A DNA stretch of 64,000 bases from JBBDJB01 sp040880125 (GTDB lineage: Bacteria; Planctomycetota; Planctomycetia; Pirellulales; JBBDJB01): NCBI GenBank assembly GCA_040880125.1, contig JBBDJB010000054.1:124001-188000 (forward strand), given 5' to 3'. Positions 1 to 7,886 of this stretch are shown piece after piece; position 1 is the first letter of the stretch, and every line of letters starts with the position of its first letter. The notes beneath the pieces are model-generated. The model did no database searches and had not been told where the DNA came from. It worked only from the letters and a program-made list of their open reading frames with translations. A program made the position numbers and the translations under genes.

Positions 1-356
1 CGCGGCCGCTGGCAGATCTCGCCCCCCAGCGTGCCTTGGGCCTGAAGCTGCATGCTGTTGATGCCGCGGATCGCCTGGAGCACGGCCGGGTAATCGGCCA
101 TGTACGGATGCGCCAGCACGTCGTCCAGCGTGACCGCGGCGCCGATCTTGATGCCGCCGTCGGCCTGCGGGGCGATCTGCTTCATCGTGGCGACGCGCAT
201 CAGGCTCACCACGCGGTCGGGCGTGACGATCATCTTTTTCATCAGCCCGACCAGGTCGGTCCCTCCGGCCAGCAGTTCCGTGTGTCCCGGCTGCGGAGAG
301 AGGAATTCCAGGATTTCGGCCTCGCTGCGGCCTTCGGCAAATTCAAAGGCTTTCAT
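1..356 (-). CDS. FAD-binding subunit of xanthine dehydrogenase/aldehyde oxidase family (partial)
   Basis: This is the N-terminal 118 residues of a molybdenum hydroxylase FAD subunit; the rest lies beyond the left edge. The translation starts MKAFEFAEGRSEAEILEF and carries the LLAGGTDLVGLMKK segment that corresponds to the FAD pyrophosphate-binding AGGT(D/T)L motif of the CoxM/XdhB family. It also has the RGINSMQLQAQGTLGGEIC segment, which matches the second FAD motif (TIGGN in relatives). The ATG lies 3 bp after the stop of the molybdopterin subunit, so the genes are surely co-transcribed. The subunit would pass electrons from the Fe-S clusters to an acceptor via FAD. Confidence 0.88.
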   Translation of the reverse strand, partial: MKAFEFAEGRSEAEILEFLSPQPGHTELLAGGTDLVGLMKKMIVTPDRVVSLMRVATMKQIAPQADGGIKIGAAVTLDDVLAHPYMADYPAVLQAIRGINSMQLQAQGTLGGEICQRP

Positions 357-359
357 GGA

Positions 360-2567
360 TTACACCCTCCCCGCTTGCTGCAGTGCGTCCAGGACGCGTT
401 GTGGAGTCAAGGGAAGAACCGGCACGCGTACCCCCAGGGCATTGGCAACGGCGTTAGAGATCGCCGCGCCGCCGCTGATGACCGGCGGCTCGCCCAGGCC
501 GATCACACCGCGCTGGCGTTGATCGTCCGGTTCGTACAGTTCGACCACGATTTCACCGATGTCGCCCAGCCGTGGCAGCTTGTACTCCGCCATATTGGCG
601 TTGAGGAAAGCGCCGGTCTGCGGATCGATGATCCGCTGCTCGAACAGGGCATAGGCGATGGTCATGATCGCCGCTCCGTAGATCTGGCTGGCCGCGGTCA
701 GGCGGTTGACGATCAAGCCCATGTCCTGCACCAGGACATACTTTTTCATTTTCACGACGCCCGTCTCGCGGTCGACTGCCACGTGGGCCATCTGCACGCC
801 GCCCACGTTCGAGCTGGAAAGCGGGCTCTCCTCGCCGCGGCGGTAGTTGGCCGTCACTTCCAGCGGCTGCATACCCAAGAGGCCGCAGGCCTCCTTCCAG
901 GAGAGGCTTTTGTCCGGCGCGTCGTTGGAGCGGATGCGGCCGTCGACCGCTTCGAGCGACTCGGGTGTGACCTCCAGCCGCTCGGCCACGCGCTGCGAGA
1001 GCTCCCACAGCGCGTCGTGCGCGGCGCGGCGATGCGATTCGCTGATCGCGCCGATCGTGGTGCTTCCGCCGGAGGCTCCGGAGAAAGGATAAGTGGAGCG
1101 TCCGATGTTCACCTTCACCGCGTCGATCGGCAGACCGAGCGTCTCGGCCACCAAGATGGCACACGCGGTCCGCGTGCCGGTGCCCAGCTCCTGAGTGCCG
1201 CAGAACGACTCGACGCCGCCGTCGGGATGAATGCGAACCGTGCACGAAGACGTATTGGCGGTGCCGCCCCACGTGTGCAGGGCCATGCCGAGGCCCTCGA
1301 CGATCGATCCGTTGGCCTCGCCTTTGCCGTGCGGATGCCACTTGGCTTTCCAATCGATCAGCCGCGCGGCGACGTTCATCTGATCGGCGTACAGATCGGC
1401 GAAACCGTTGGAGGCGTTGGGCAGGTTCGCCATGAAGACGTCGAAGCTGTCCTTGCCCATCTTGGCGGCCAAATCGTCAATCGCCGTGTGCGTGATCGAG
1501 CATCCTTGCGGATGGTTGGGCGCCCGCCACGCCCGGGCAGGCCCGGTGTTGGTGGCGATGTTGGTTGCCAGCCGCCGATAGTTCTTCGGCTCCAGCACAT
1601 ACGGAATTACGCCCTGGCTGACCGCGCCGCCTTGAAAGCCGCCGGTTCCCCAGTGGTGCGAATCCCACACGGTGATGACGCCGTTCTCGTCCGCCCCGAG
1701 CTTGACCTTGATGTAACCGGACGGCCGGCAGCCGGCGTCCTGCAGCTCGTGGTCGCGGTCGAGCATGAACTTCACCGGGCGGCCCGTCTTGCGGGAGATC
1801 TCCGCGGCCGCAATACCCCAGTAGTCGGGCGCGAACTTGCTGCCGAAACCGCCGCCGATGTAGTCGCAGATCACGTCCACGTCGTCGGCCGTAATCTGCA
1901 AGTCGCCGGCAAAGCCTTCGTCCGAGCCGGAGACATTTTGCGTCGACAGGTAGGCGATCAGCTTATCGCCCTCCCAGTAGACCGTGCTGCCGTGCGGCTC
2001 CAGGCAGCAGTGCGTAATGGCGTCGATGCCGTAATAGCCTTCCAGCGTGACGGCGGCCGCGTCGAACAGCCGGTTCAGTTCGAGCTCGACGAATTCGTCT
2101 TCGTCCTCGTTATCGCCGGGCTCGGCCTCGGTAATGGCGCGTCCTCCGCCCGGCCGCGTGCGCTCGGCAGCCTGGGCGGCTTCGAGATTGTCGTCCTGCA
2201 CGAAGACCGGCAGCATCTCGTAGTCGACTTTGAGCTTCGAGACACCTTCGGCGGCCGCGCCTTCGCTTTCGGCAGCGACCACGGCGATCAAGTCGCCCTG
2301 CCAGTGGATCTCGTAATCCGCCTGGCGAAGCACGTGCACGTCGACGACGCCCGGCACCTGCGATGCCTCGGCGGTATCGATCCCCCGGATGCGTGCATGC
2401 GCGTGGGGCGAACCCAGCGCCTTGGCGATGAGCATGTCCTTCAGGTTGATGTCGTAGGTGTACTTCGCCTTGCCGATCGACTTTTCGGCGCCGTCGAGGC
2501 GCTTCTGCTCGGTGCCGAGCAGCTTGGCGTTTTCGCGAGAGGGCCAGCTATAGGGTGCCTTTACCAT
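360..2567 (-). CDS. Molybdopterin-binding subunit of xanthine dehydrogenase/aldehyde oxidase family
   Basis: A 735-residue protein of the molybdenum hydroxylase large-subunit family. The N-terminal region (KSIGKAKYTYDINLKDMLIAKALGSPHAHARI) is the a/b hammerhead domain. The cofactor-binding part holds GGGFGSKF and, near the C-terminus, GLGEPP, whose glutamate (about residue 693) matches the catalytic Glu of the family. No signal peptide is visible, but the partner Fe-S subunit has a Tat signal, so the complex may be exported folded as for E. coli PaoABC (inference). The gene order is Fe-S, Mo, FAD, with 1 and 3 bp gaps. The natural substrate (aldehyde, purine or N-heterocycle) cannot be told from sequence. 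Confidence 0.9.
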   Translation of the reverse strand: MVKAPYSWPSRENAKLLGTEQKRLDGAEKSIGKAKYTYDINLKDMLIAKALGSPHAHARIRGIDTAEASQVPGVVDVHVLRQADYEIHWQGDLIAVVAAESEGAAAEGVSKLKVDYEMLPVFVQDDNLEAAQAAERTRPGGGRAITEAEPGDNEDEDEFVELELNRLFDAAAVTLEGYYGIDAITHCCLEPHGSTVYWEGDKLIAYLSTQNVSGSDEGFAGDLQITADDVDVICDYIGGGFGSKFAPDYWGIAAAEISRKTGRPVKFMLDRDHELQDAGCRPSGYIKVKLGADENGVITVWDSHHWGTGGFQGGAVSQGVIPYVLEPKNYRRLATNIATNTGPARAWRAPNHPQGCSITHTAIDDLAAKMGKDSFDVFMANLPNASNGFADLYADQMNVAARLIDWKAKWHPHGKGEANGSIVEGLGMALHTWGGTANTSSCTVRIHPDGGVESFCGTQELGTGTRTACAILVAETLGLPIDAVKVNIGRSTYPFSGASGGSTTIGAISESHRRAAHDALWELSQRVAERLEVTPESLEAVDGRIRSNDAPDKSLSWKEACGLLGMQPLEVTANYRRGEESPLSSSNVGGVQMAHVAVDRETGVVKMKKYVLVQDMGLIVNRLTAASQIYGAAIMTIAYALFEQRIIDPQTGAFLNANMAEYKLPRLGDIGEIVVELYEPDDQRQRGVIGLGEPPVISGGAAISNAVANALGVRVPVLPLTPQRVLDALQQAGRV

Positions 2568-2568
2568 G

Positions 2569-3180
2569 TCAGGCTCCTTTCACCACGGAGATCGCGGCCT
2601 GGATGACGTTGGCGTAGGTACCGCAACGGCAGATGTTGCCGTTGAGTCCCTCGCGAATCTGCTGTTCGGTCGCGTTTGGATTCTGGTTGAGAAACGCACG
2701 TACCGCCACGACGAACCCCGGCGTGCAGAAGCCGCACTGCTGGGCGTCGTGCTCGACAAACGCCGCCGGCACCGGATCGAGACCGCCTTCGCCCAGGCTC
2801 TCGACGGTCTGGATCGGCTTGCCGCGGGTGGTGATGGCCAGCGTCGTGGAGGCCGCTACGGGCTTGCCATCGACCAGCACGGTGCTCGCGCCGCTGCTGC
2901 CGTCGCCGGAGACCGGCTTTGCGCCGGTCAGGTCGAGCTGGTAGCGAAGCACTTCCAGCAGCGTGGTGCGGGGTTCGACAGTCACTTCATGGTCCGCACC
3001 GTTGACTTGAAGCGAGATCTTGGTGGAACCGCTGATGACGGCGCTGGAGGCCGCTTCTTGCGCAAATGCCTGGCCGGAGGAAGCGAGCGCGGTTGCCGCG
3101 GCCGCTGCGCCCGAGCCCTGGAGGAACTCGCGGCGGTTCACGCCTGAGCGAGTCTCCGATTTGCCGGGAGTCTGAGTCAT
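2569..3180 (-). CDS. Tat-exported [2Fe-2S] subunit of molybdenum hydroxylase with N-terminal cluster cysteines lost
   Basis: A 203-residue small subunit. Residues 15-21 (NRREFLQ) plus an Ala-rich stretch and QAFA form a Tat signal peptide. The plant-type ferredoxin domain (about 54-120) is recognisable (TTLLEVLRYQLDLTG, STVLVDGKPV), but the four positions normally held by cluster cysteines are Ser91, Ser96, Ser99 and Ser111. The C-terminal helical domain keeps its set: Cys149, Cys152 (QCGFC), Cys184, Cys186 (CRCG). So one of the two expected [2Fe-2S] clusters probably cannot form. The reading frame is intact and flanking residues are conserved, which argues against simple decay. First gene of the operon with the Mo and FAD subunits. 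Confidence 0.88.
   Translation of the reverse strand: MTQTPGKSETRSGVNRREFLQGSGAAAAATALASSGQAFAQEAASSAVISGSTKISLQVNGADHEVTVEPRTTLLEVLRYQLDLTGAKPVSGDGSSGASTVLVDGKPVAASTTLAITTRGKPIQTVESLGEGGLDPVPAAFVEHDAQQCGFCTPGFVVAVRAFLNQNPNATEQQIREGLNGNICRCGTYANVIQAAISVVKGA
2848..2910 (-). other. Site of four Cys-to-Ser changes in ferredoxin domain
   Basis: On the minus strand the codons for residues 91, 96, 99 and 111 read TCC, AGC, AGC and a serine codon, where the family has four cysteines in the pattern C-x4-C-x2-C-x11-C. Surrounding residues (TG-K, STVLVDG) follow the family. Confidence 0.85.
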
Positions 3181-3364
3181 GAATCACCTCTGCCGTATGC
3201 CTGCGGTTAGGGTGGGGCACCTTCCCGTCCGAACACCGTGCGCGTGCGACTCGTCGCTCGGCCCGATCCGGACGCCCGGAGATTATAGAGGATGCCCCGG
3301 CCGGCACAAATCTTTCCCGAAGAATTTTCGCTTTCGGTTCGGCAAGCGGAATTTCACGTTCGTG

Positions 3365-3386
3365 GCACAGACATTCCTGTCTGTGC
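3365..3386. repeat. REP-like hairpin, GCACAGAC family
   Basis: Perfect 8-bp arms GCACAGAC and GTCTGTGC around the loop ATTCCT, usually preceded by GTG. An inverted copy lies at 3489-3510. The stretch 3181-3615 upstream of the molybdenum hydroxylase operon holds these hairpins and no gene that I can support. Confidence 0.85.
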
Positions 3387-3488
3387 GGAACGGAGGCGCG
3401 TGATGGGAAAAGTGCGAACCGCAGAGACGCAGAGACGCAGAGAGACACGCGGAGATAAAGTCGTAGCTGTAGGCCAATGCAGCTTCAC

Positions 3489-3510
3489 GCACAGACAGGA
3501 ATGTCTGTGC
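3489..3510. repeat. REP-like hairpin, GCACAGAC family (opposite orientation)
   Basis: Same arms with the loop read on the other strand (AGGAAT). It is followed at 3518-3537 by a CTGAAC/GTTCA hairpin of the second family (CTGAATTC type), then a run resembling TACACAGAGAACC repeated twice at about 3537-3576. Confidence 0.8.
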
Positions 3511-3615
3511 CACAGGCTGAACTGTCACCGGTTCAATTACACAGAGAACCGGTCCCCAGTTCAGCTACACAGAGAACAGGTCCGCACAGCAGCCCCTACG
3601 CCTTATTGAGACCGG

Positions 3616-4257
3616 TTATCGAGAAGCGTTCTCTTCGGTCGGTGCGGGTTCCGGCACGCGACGCTCGCGGAGCCGCGTCTCGCCCTGGCAACAGTCGCAC
3701 GGCTTCAGCTCGTAAATGGCGATCGCGCAGATGTCGCACCAGTAGTCCAGCTCGTACTTGCCGTCGGCCTTCAGGGCGTAAATGGTGATCACCTGCACCA
3801 TCGGCGAGCCTTCGTACCGCCGCATGAGCAGCTCGACCTCGCGATCTCGCAGCCGCTCGTCGCGGCGAAAGCTCCGCCCACGGATGTCCTCGACGATCGG
3901 CAGCAGTTCACCTTCGGTGGTCTCCAGCGCCTGCAGTCGATCCTCCGCCTCGGGCACGCTCTGGACGTCGAAACGACGCTCCAGCGCCTCGGCCATCCAC
4001 ACCACCCGGCCGCGGCGCGTGATGGTCTCATACTTCCGCGATTCGGACTCGCTCGCAGAACTGGCCGGCGGCGAACTCGGCGAAGCATCGTCTTGCGCGT
4101 GGGCAAACGCGACCCAACTCAGCGGCAGACTCAGCGCCAGCGCGAGAAAACGGCGACCGGCTCGATGCAGTGAAGTCGGAAATGGGACTGGCTCATTATC
4201 GCAGTGCGATGGCTGAACCTCCCGCCGCCGGTTGAGTCGATAAAGTGCCTGTCCCAT
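3616..4257 (-). CDS. Secreted Cys-rich protein of unknown function; 5' end lies in a repeat element
   Basis: The open frame encodes 213 residues. I do not recognise the family. From residue 30 there is a good signal peptide (HRAGRRF, then LALALSLPLSWVAFAHA). A charged region follows (about 85-150), and then a C-terminal cysteine cluster: WCDIC (Cys174, Cys177) and CDCC (Cys187, 189, 190), perhaps metal binding. The ATG at 4257 and the next 25 or so codons are inside an inverted-repeat element (4178-4261), so the repeat supplies that start. The native start may instead be CTG at 4170-4168 or a start lost when the element inserted. Coding of the part after residue 30 is convincing; the start is not. 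Confidence 0.6.
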   Translation of the reverse strand: MGQALYRLNRRREVQPSHCDNEPVPFPTSLHRAGRRFLALALSLPLSWVAFAHAQDDASPSSPPASSASESESRKYETITRRGRVVWMAEALERRFDVQSVPEAEDRLQALETTEGELLPIVEDIRGRSFRRDERLRDREVELLMRRYEGSPMVQVITIYALKADGKYELDYWCDICAIAIYELKPCDCCQGETRLRERRVPEPAPTEENASR

Positions 4258-4261
4258 TTCC
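4178..4261. repeat. Inverted-repeat (MITE/REP-like) element, copy A
   Basis: 84 bp with imperfect terminal inverted repeats: GGAAATGGGACTGGCT at the left and GTGCCTGTCCCATTTCC at the right. Inner sub-repeats TTATCG and CGATAA lie inside. It is immediately followed by degenerate copy B at 4305-4343 in opposite orientation. Confidence 0.85.
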
Positions 4262-4304
4262 TGCGCCAGGTTTGAGTGCTGAATTTTTTTCCGGTGGCGC
4301 GCCG

Positions 4305-4343
4305 AAGAAGGGGACAGGCACGGCGCTGCGCTTCGAGCCAGTC
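4305..4343. repeat. Inverted-repeat element, shortened copy B
   Basis: A short version of the same element: GAAGAAGGGGACAGGCAC at the left and GAGCCAGTC at the right, with GC-rich middle and without the outer CCATTT of the right end. Confidence 0.7.
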
Positions 4344-4414
4344 GCTATTCGGCTCACGAATGTCCGCCGGTGCAATACTAACATCCCCTTGCGCCAGCGG
4401 CGCTTCAACTGGCT

Positions 4415-5092
4415 TTACTCCATCGCCACGCCGGCGACGATCACCCGCAACAGTTGGTCGCTGGTCTGGTCGCCCGCGGAGGCCTTGCCCATCATCGAGG
4501 CGATCCACCACTCCTGACTCTCGTTGTGCTGCATCGAAGGAAGCGACTCGGGCTTGCTATCGGTCGGCTGCAGGCAGAGCATGGCCGGGTGTGCGGAGCC
4601 CACCGCTTCGGCGCTCAAGATTTGCAGCTCCAGCGGATCGACCGGCTCGACGGTCTTGTCCTGGCCCGCCTCGACCACCAGCAAGAAATCGCGCGTGGGC
4701 GAGGTACCGACGTGGTTGCCGTCGACCGGCTGCAGCGCGTAGCGAAGCGTGTACACGCCCTTGGGGATCTGTTGATCGCGGAAGTCATTGCCGGACCGCG
4801 GATAGCGAATGGCCCCGATCAGTTGACCCTGCTTGAAGGGATAAAGCACCTGCAGACTGGGCGAGAAGCCGGGCTGCACTTCCCACGACTTGCACAGCCA
4901 GACGTCGCACACCGTGCGGCTCTCACCTTCAATAATGCGATAACCCGTCGGCTCGAGGGTATCTGCGATCGGCTTGGCCAGCGCGTCGGCCGGGGCCGGC
5001 TCGTCGAGCGCCTCGATGCGATGCTCGGCCGCACGCACGGAGCCGGCCGTCAACAGCAGAAGGCTCATAGCCAAAACGATCTTGCGTTTCAT
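4415..5092 (-). CDS. Secreted protein of unknown function
   Basis: 225 residues from the ATG at 5092, chosen because it begins a clean signal peptide (MKRKIVLAMSLLLLTAGSVRAAE); an upstream in-frame ATG at 5149 would start inside a GCACAGAC hairpin. The mature part has a beta-rich centre (YRIIEGESRTVCDVWLCKSW, PKGVYTLRYALQPVDGNHVG, RDFLLVVEAG) that resembles small extracellular domains found in planctomycetes, with a Cys pair CDVWLC. No catalytic motif is visible. It sits alone on the minus strand between repeat-rich gaps. Confidence 0.7.
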   Translation of the reverse strand: MKRKIVLAMSLLLLTAGSVRAAEHRIEALDEPAPADALAKPIADTLEPTGYRIIEGESRTVCDVWLCKSWEVQPGFSPSLQVLYPFKQGQLIGAIRYPRSGNDFRDQQIPKGVYTLRYALQPVDGNHVGTSPTRDFLLVVEAGQDKTVEPVDPLELQILSAEAVGSAHPAMLCLQPTDSKPESLPSMQHNESQEWWIASMMGKASAGDQTSDQLLRVIVAGVAME

Positions 5093-5139
5093 GATGTCTC
5101 TCTCGGGCAGAGGAATGTCTTGATGGATGATGCAAGGTG

Positions 5140-5161
5140 GCACAGACATTCCTGTCTGTGC
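5140..5161. repeat. REP-like hairpin, GCACAGAC family
   Basis: Perfect arms GCACAGAC and GTCTGTGC. The gap 5093-5422 also holds a degenerate copy at 5349-5369 and two CTGAA-type hairpins at 5252-5271 and 5304-5322, and no supported gene. Confidence 0.8.
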
Positions 5162-5422
5162 GTATGCTGTTCACAGCACTGCTGCAGAGGCGGCAGCCGC
5201 CGCATTGCCAATTATAGCTCGCCTGCGCCGCGCGCCACCACAGTGCTGTAGCTGAACTTGTGAAAGTTCGGCTAGTTCGGCGTGGCGCACAGCGCCCCCT
5301 CGGCTGAATTCTCACGATTCAGCTACGGCTTGCGCGTTCAGCGATATACACAGACTTCGAATGTCTGTGCCACCGGCTAAATACTTGCGAATTCAGCGCC
5401 TGCTACCGCGTCCAAGCCCGGC

Positions 5423-6112
5423 TCAATACCGGAAGGTCGCCATGTAGGCGCTGCGGCTGTCGGGGATGTCCCAGTGGCTGCCCAGTCCGCGGCCGGTGAA
5501 GCTGCCTTCGGTGGCGACGCCCGGGGCGAAGAACTCGACCTTCGCCAGCGGCGGGTAATAGGCCGACTCGTTCGAGCAGATGCAGTCCTCGGGACGGGCC
5601 TTGCGGGTTTGCAGTTGAAGCTGCTTGCCGGCGTTCAACTTTCCTTCGAGCTTGACTGCGTCCAGCTCCATCTCGATCGGCGTCGCTTCGACGCGCACCA
5701 GCGTCTCGCCGGCCTTGCCGGACTGCTGCTTGGCAAAACCGACCAGCGCCTTGCGCTGCGATTCGCTGGCCCGCTCGTCGACCAGAACGATCGACTTCAC
5801 GTCGCCGGCGCCTTCGATGCCCTGGAAGCCGAGCGTATCGGTGGATCGCACGACGACCACCACGTTCAGACCGCTGATGTCGACGCCTTCGAACTTGCCG
5901 TCCTCAACGGACCACGCCATGACGGCGTCCTTTCCGGTCAGGCCGACTTCGCCATTGGCAAAGCACGGACCGGTGTAGACCTGGCAGGTGCGAGCTTCCA
6001 TGTAGTAGCCCGCAATTTCACTGGCGGCCGCCGTGGCTACAGTCATTGCCAACACCGCACCGAACACCAAGCCCAGTCGAGATACCAAGCCCAGTCGAGT
6101 GAATCGGATCAT
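5423..6112 (-). CDS. DUF1326 family secreted protein
   Basis: 229 residues from the ATG at 6112, which follows the strong Shine-Dalgarno GAGGAGGT by 7-8 nt. A signal peptide (MIRFTRLGLVSRLGLVFGAVLAMTVATAAA) precedes SEIAGYYMEARTCQVYTGPC and GKDAVMAWSVEDG, the typical opening of DUF1326 proteins. Cysteines in ARTCQVYTGPC and EDCICS could form disulfides or bind metal. Function of the family is unknown. Flanked by other secreted unknowns on the same strand but with wide gaps, so probably its own transcript. Confidence 0.8.
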   Translation of the reverse strand: MIRFTRLGLVSRLGLVFGAVLAMTVATAAASEIAGYYMEARTCQVYTGPCFANGEVGLTGKDAVMAWSVEDGKFEGVDISGLNVVVVVRSTDTLGFQGIEGAGDVKSIVLVDERASESQRKALVGFAKQQSGKAGETLVRVEATPIEMELDAVKLEGKLNAGKQLQLQTRKARPEDCICSNESAYYPPLAKVEFFAPGVATEGSFTGRGLGSHWDIPDSRSAYMATFRY

Positions 6113-6370
6113 CGGACATACCTCCTCGCGAAGTGAATCGCTCATTGCCCGCAAAGAAAGCCGCGCAGAGAAAACTCAGACGCTCGCGCGGCGTGGACCA
6201 GTTGTTTCCAATAGATTTCATTGTAGGATCGGCGCCGGAATCGGTCCACCCGATGGCGCGATCACGGCACACCTTTTGCTCCCGCCAAGGGCCGGCTGCG
6301 GGTGGCGAAAACCAGGTAGCCTGCCGGTCGGGTGGAAAGACGCGGGGGTGCCGCAAAATTCGGAGAGATT

Positions 6371-6922
6371 ATGGAATACACCTGGGTCTACTACATCTGG
6401 GCAATGCTGCTGTTGGCGGCCGTGTTGGTGGCCTGGGCGACCTCTTTCCTCACGCTGCCGGGCAACTGGTTGGTGTTGATCCTGGCGGCCGTTTTCACGC
6501 TGGTTTTTCCCGAAGACGCCAGTGGAATGGGCCTCCGCTGGAGCATGGTCGGCATTCTGCTGGGGCTGGCCGTGCTGGGCGAGATCGTGGAGTTCGCCGC
6601 CGGAGCGGTCGGCGCGGCTCGCCAGGGCGCCAGCCGCCGCGCGATCGCGCTGGCGCTGCTGGGAGCGATCGTCGGCAGCACCGCCGGCGTGGTGGCCGGC
6701 CTGCCCATCCCGCTGCTGGGCTCGGCGATCGCCGCGCTGTTGGGCGGATCCGTCGGGGCGTTTGTCGGTGCTTACGCCGGCGAGGTGTGGAAGGGCCGCA
6801 CCTCCGACGAGGGCATCGCCGCCGGTTCGTCCGCCTTCGTCGGCCGGCTGCTGGGCACCGTCGGCAAAGTGGTCGTCGGCGTGGTGATGGTGGTCGTGCT
6901 CGCCTGGGACCTGTTCTTCTGA
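6371..6922 (+). CDS. DUF456 family membrane protein
   Basis: 183 residues starting at the ATG after GGAGAG (6371). It is almost all membrane segments: MEYTWVYYIWAMLLLAAVLVAW, then LPGNWLVLILAAVF (the LPGxW motif typical of DUF456), WSMVGILLGLAVLGEIVEF, and glycine-rich helices GAIVGSTAGVVAGLP and GAFVGAYAGE. The glycine-zipper-like stretches are usual for the family. Inner-membrane location is predicted; the biochemical role is unknown. It is divergent from the DUF1326 gene, with 258 bp between starts. Confidence 0.85.
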   Translation: MEYTWVYYIWAMLLLAAVLVAWATSFLTLPGNWLVLILAAVFTLVFPEDASGMGLRWSMVGILLGLAVLGEIVEFAAGAVGAARQGASRRAIALALLGAIVGSTAGVVAGLPIPLLGSAIAALLGGSVGAFVGAYAGEVWKGRTSDEGIAAGSSAFVGRLLGTVGKVVVGVVMVVVLAWDLFF

Positions 6923-7012
6923 GCTGATCGTCGGAGCTGGATTAGCAGTAGCTTGTGGAAAAGGTGTCAGACAGCCATACCACACCGTTTCCACATGAAG
7001 CCATCCGTCGAC

Positions 7013-7669
7013 TCAATGCCTACGTCGGTTTCGGCAAAAGAAAGCAAAGGACGCCATACAAGAGGCGATAATAACCAGACTGCCGCTCGACGGTTCCGGA
7101 ACCAGGGAGACTCTTACGTTGTCCAGCCCCCAGCTCTCATTAGTTACGCCACGATCCGTTTCCGCAAAGAAACGAAACACCACAGAATCTTCCGAATGCG
7201 GAAACGTATAGCTGCGATGGTATACCGAATCCGCTACCGTTGGGAGACCGTTCCAAAGATAACCTAATGTATCTTCTTCAGTGACGTCGGCAAAACGATG
7301 TTCTTGGGAATACCGCCGGCTCTCCAAAGTCGGTCCGTCTACTACGCTCAGTTCCCACAGGTCTGCGCCGAAGGTCGTGCTATCGCCGTCCCACGAGCGA
7401 ATGATGAAGAGGTCGAATTCGATTTGTAGATATGGATGCTCGGGTATGTCACTCAGCGTCAAGAAAACTTCGTTGTCTCGATCCGACGCAAATTGTCCTA
7501 GGAATCGTCTCGCACCAACCGGCGTGACGTCTGTCGCAGTTGAACTCCATTCCGTTCCAACCGCGCCTTCAAAATCATTCTCGTAAATGACCACCGCGGT
7601 TGCGCTCACCTGTGACGTGATGCTAACTATCGACGCAACAACCAACAGCGTTTTGACTGCCCACTGCAC
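7013..7669 (-). CDS. PEP-CTERM sorted surface/extracellular protein
   Basis: 218 residues from a GTG at 7669, chosen because it follows GGAGGT by 5-6 nt and opens a signal peptide (KTLLVVASIVSITSQVSATA). The C-terminus is a PEP-CTERM signal: VPEPSSG, a hydrophobic helix (SLVIIASCMASFAFF) and CRNRRRH. The centre begins YENDFEGAVGTEWSS and ends SWGLDNVRVSLVPEP, a beta-sandwich layout common in exported planctomycete proteins. It should be processed by an exosortase encoded elsewhere. Composition is less GC-rich than its neighbours. Confidence 0.85.
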   Translation of the reverse strand: MQWAVKTLLVVASIVSITSQVSATAVVIYENDFEGAVGTEWSSTATDVTPVGARRFLGQFASDRDNEVFLTLSDIPEHPYLQIEFDLFIIRSWDGDSTTFGADLWELSVVDGPTLESRRYSQEHRFADVTEEDTLGYLWNGLPTVADSVYHRSYTFPHSEDSVVFRFFAETDRGVTNESWGLDNVRVSLVPEPSSGSLVIIASCMASFAFFCRNRRRH

Positions 7670-7886
7670 GAGACACCTCCCTCTGTTTGCAGTTCCAAAT
7701 TGGCTCTTTTGCATCGTACTTGAAGCAAACAGCGTCCACAAGAAAAAGATCGGAAGATTGCGTGGGAGACGTGGCAAGATGCTGTGGATGAGAAGTTTTC
7801 AGGCGATCGATTTTTGGGTTTAGATTCTGGGGCGGGCAGCGTTTACGCTGAGTGGGGCTAAATTGTCACCAATCCAGCTTCGGCGC

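Noticed and set aside
36..2606. Long open frame (856 codons) on the plus strand opposite the molybdenum hydroxylase genes
   Set aside because: It lies antisense to genes with clear domain motifs; high GC content makes long antisense frames common. Arg/His/Ala-rich translation has no recognisable domain.
3292..3609. Short open frame with FPEEFSLSVRQ and TFLSV-like text
   Set aside because: It consists of translated repeats; the same peptide appears wherever the GCACAGAC hairpin occurs.
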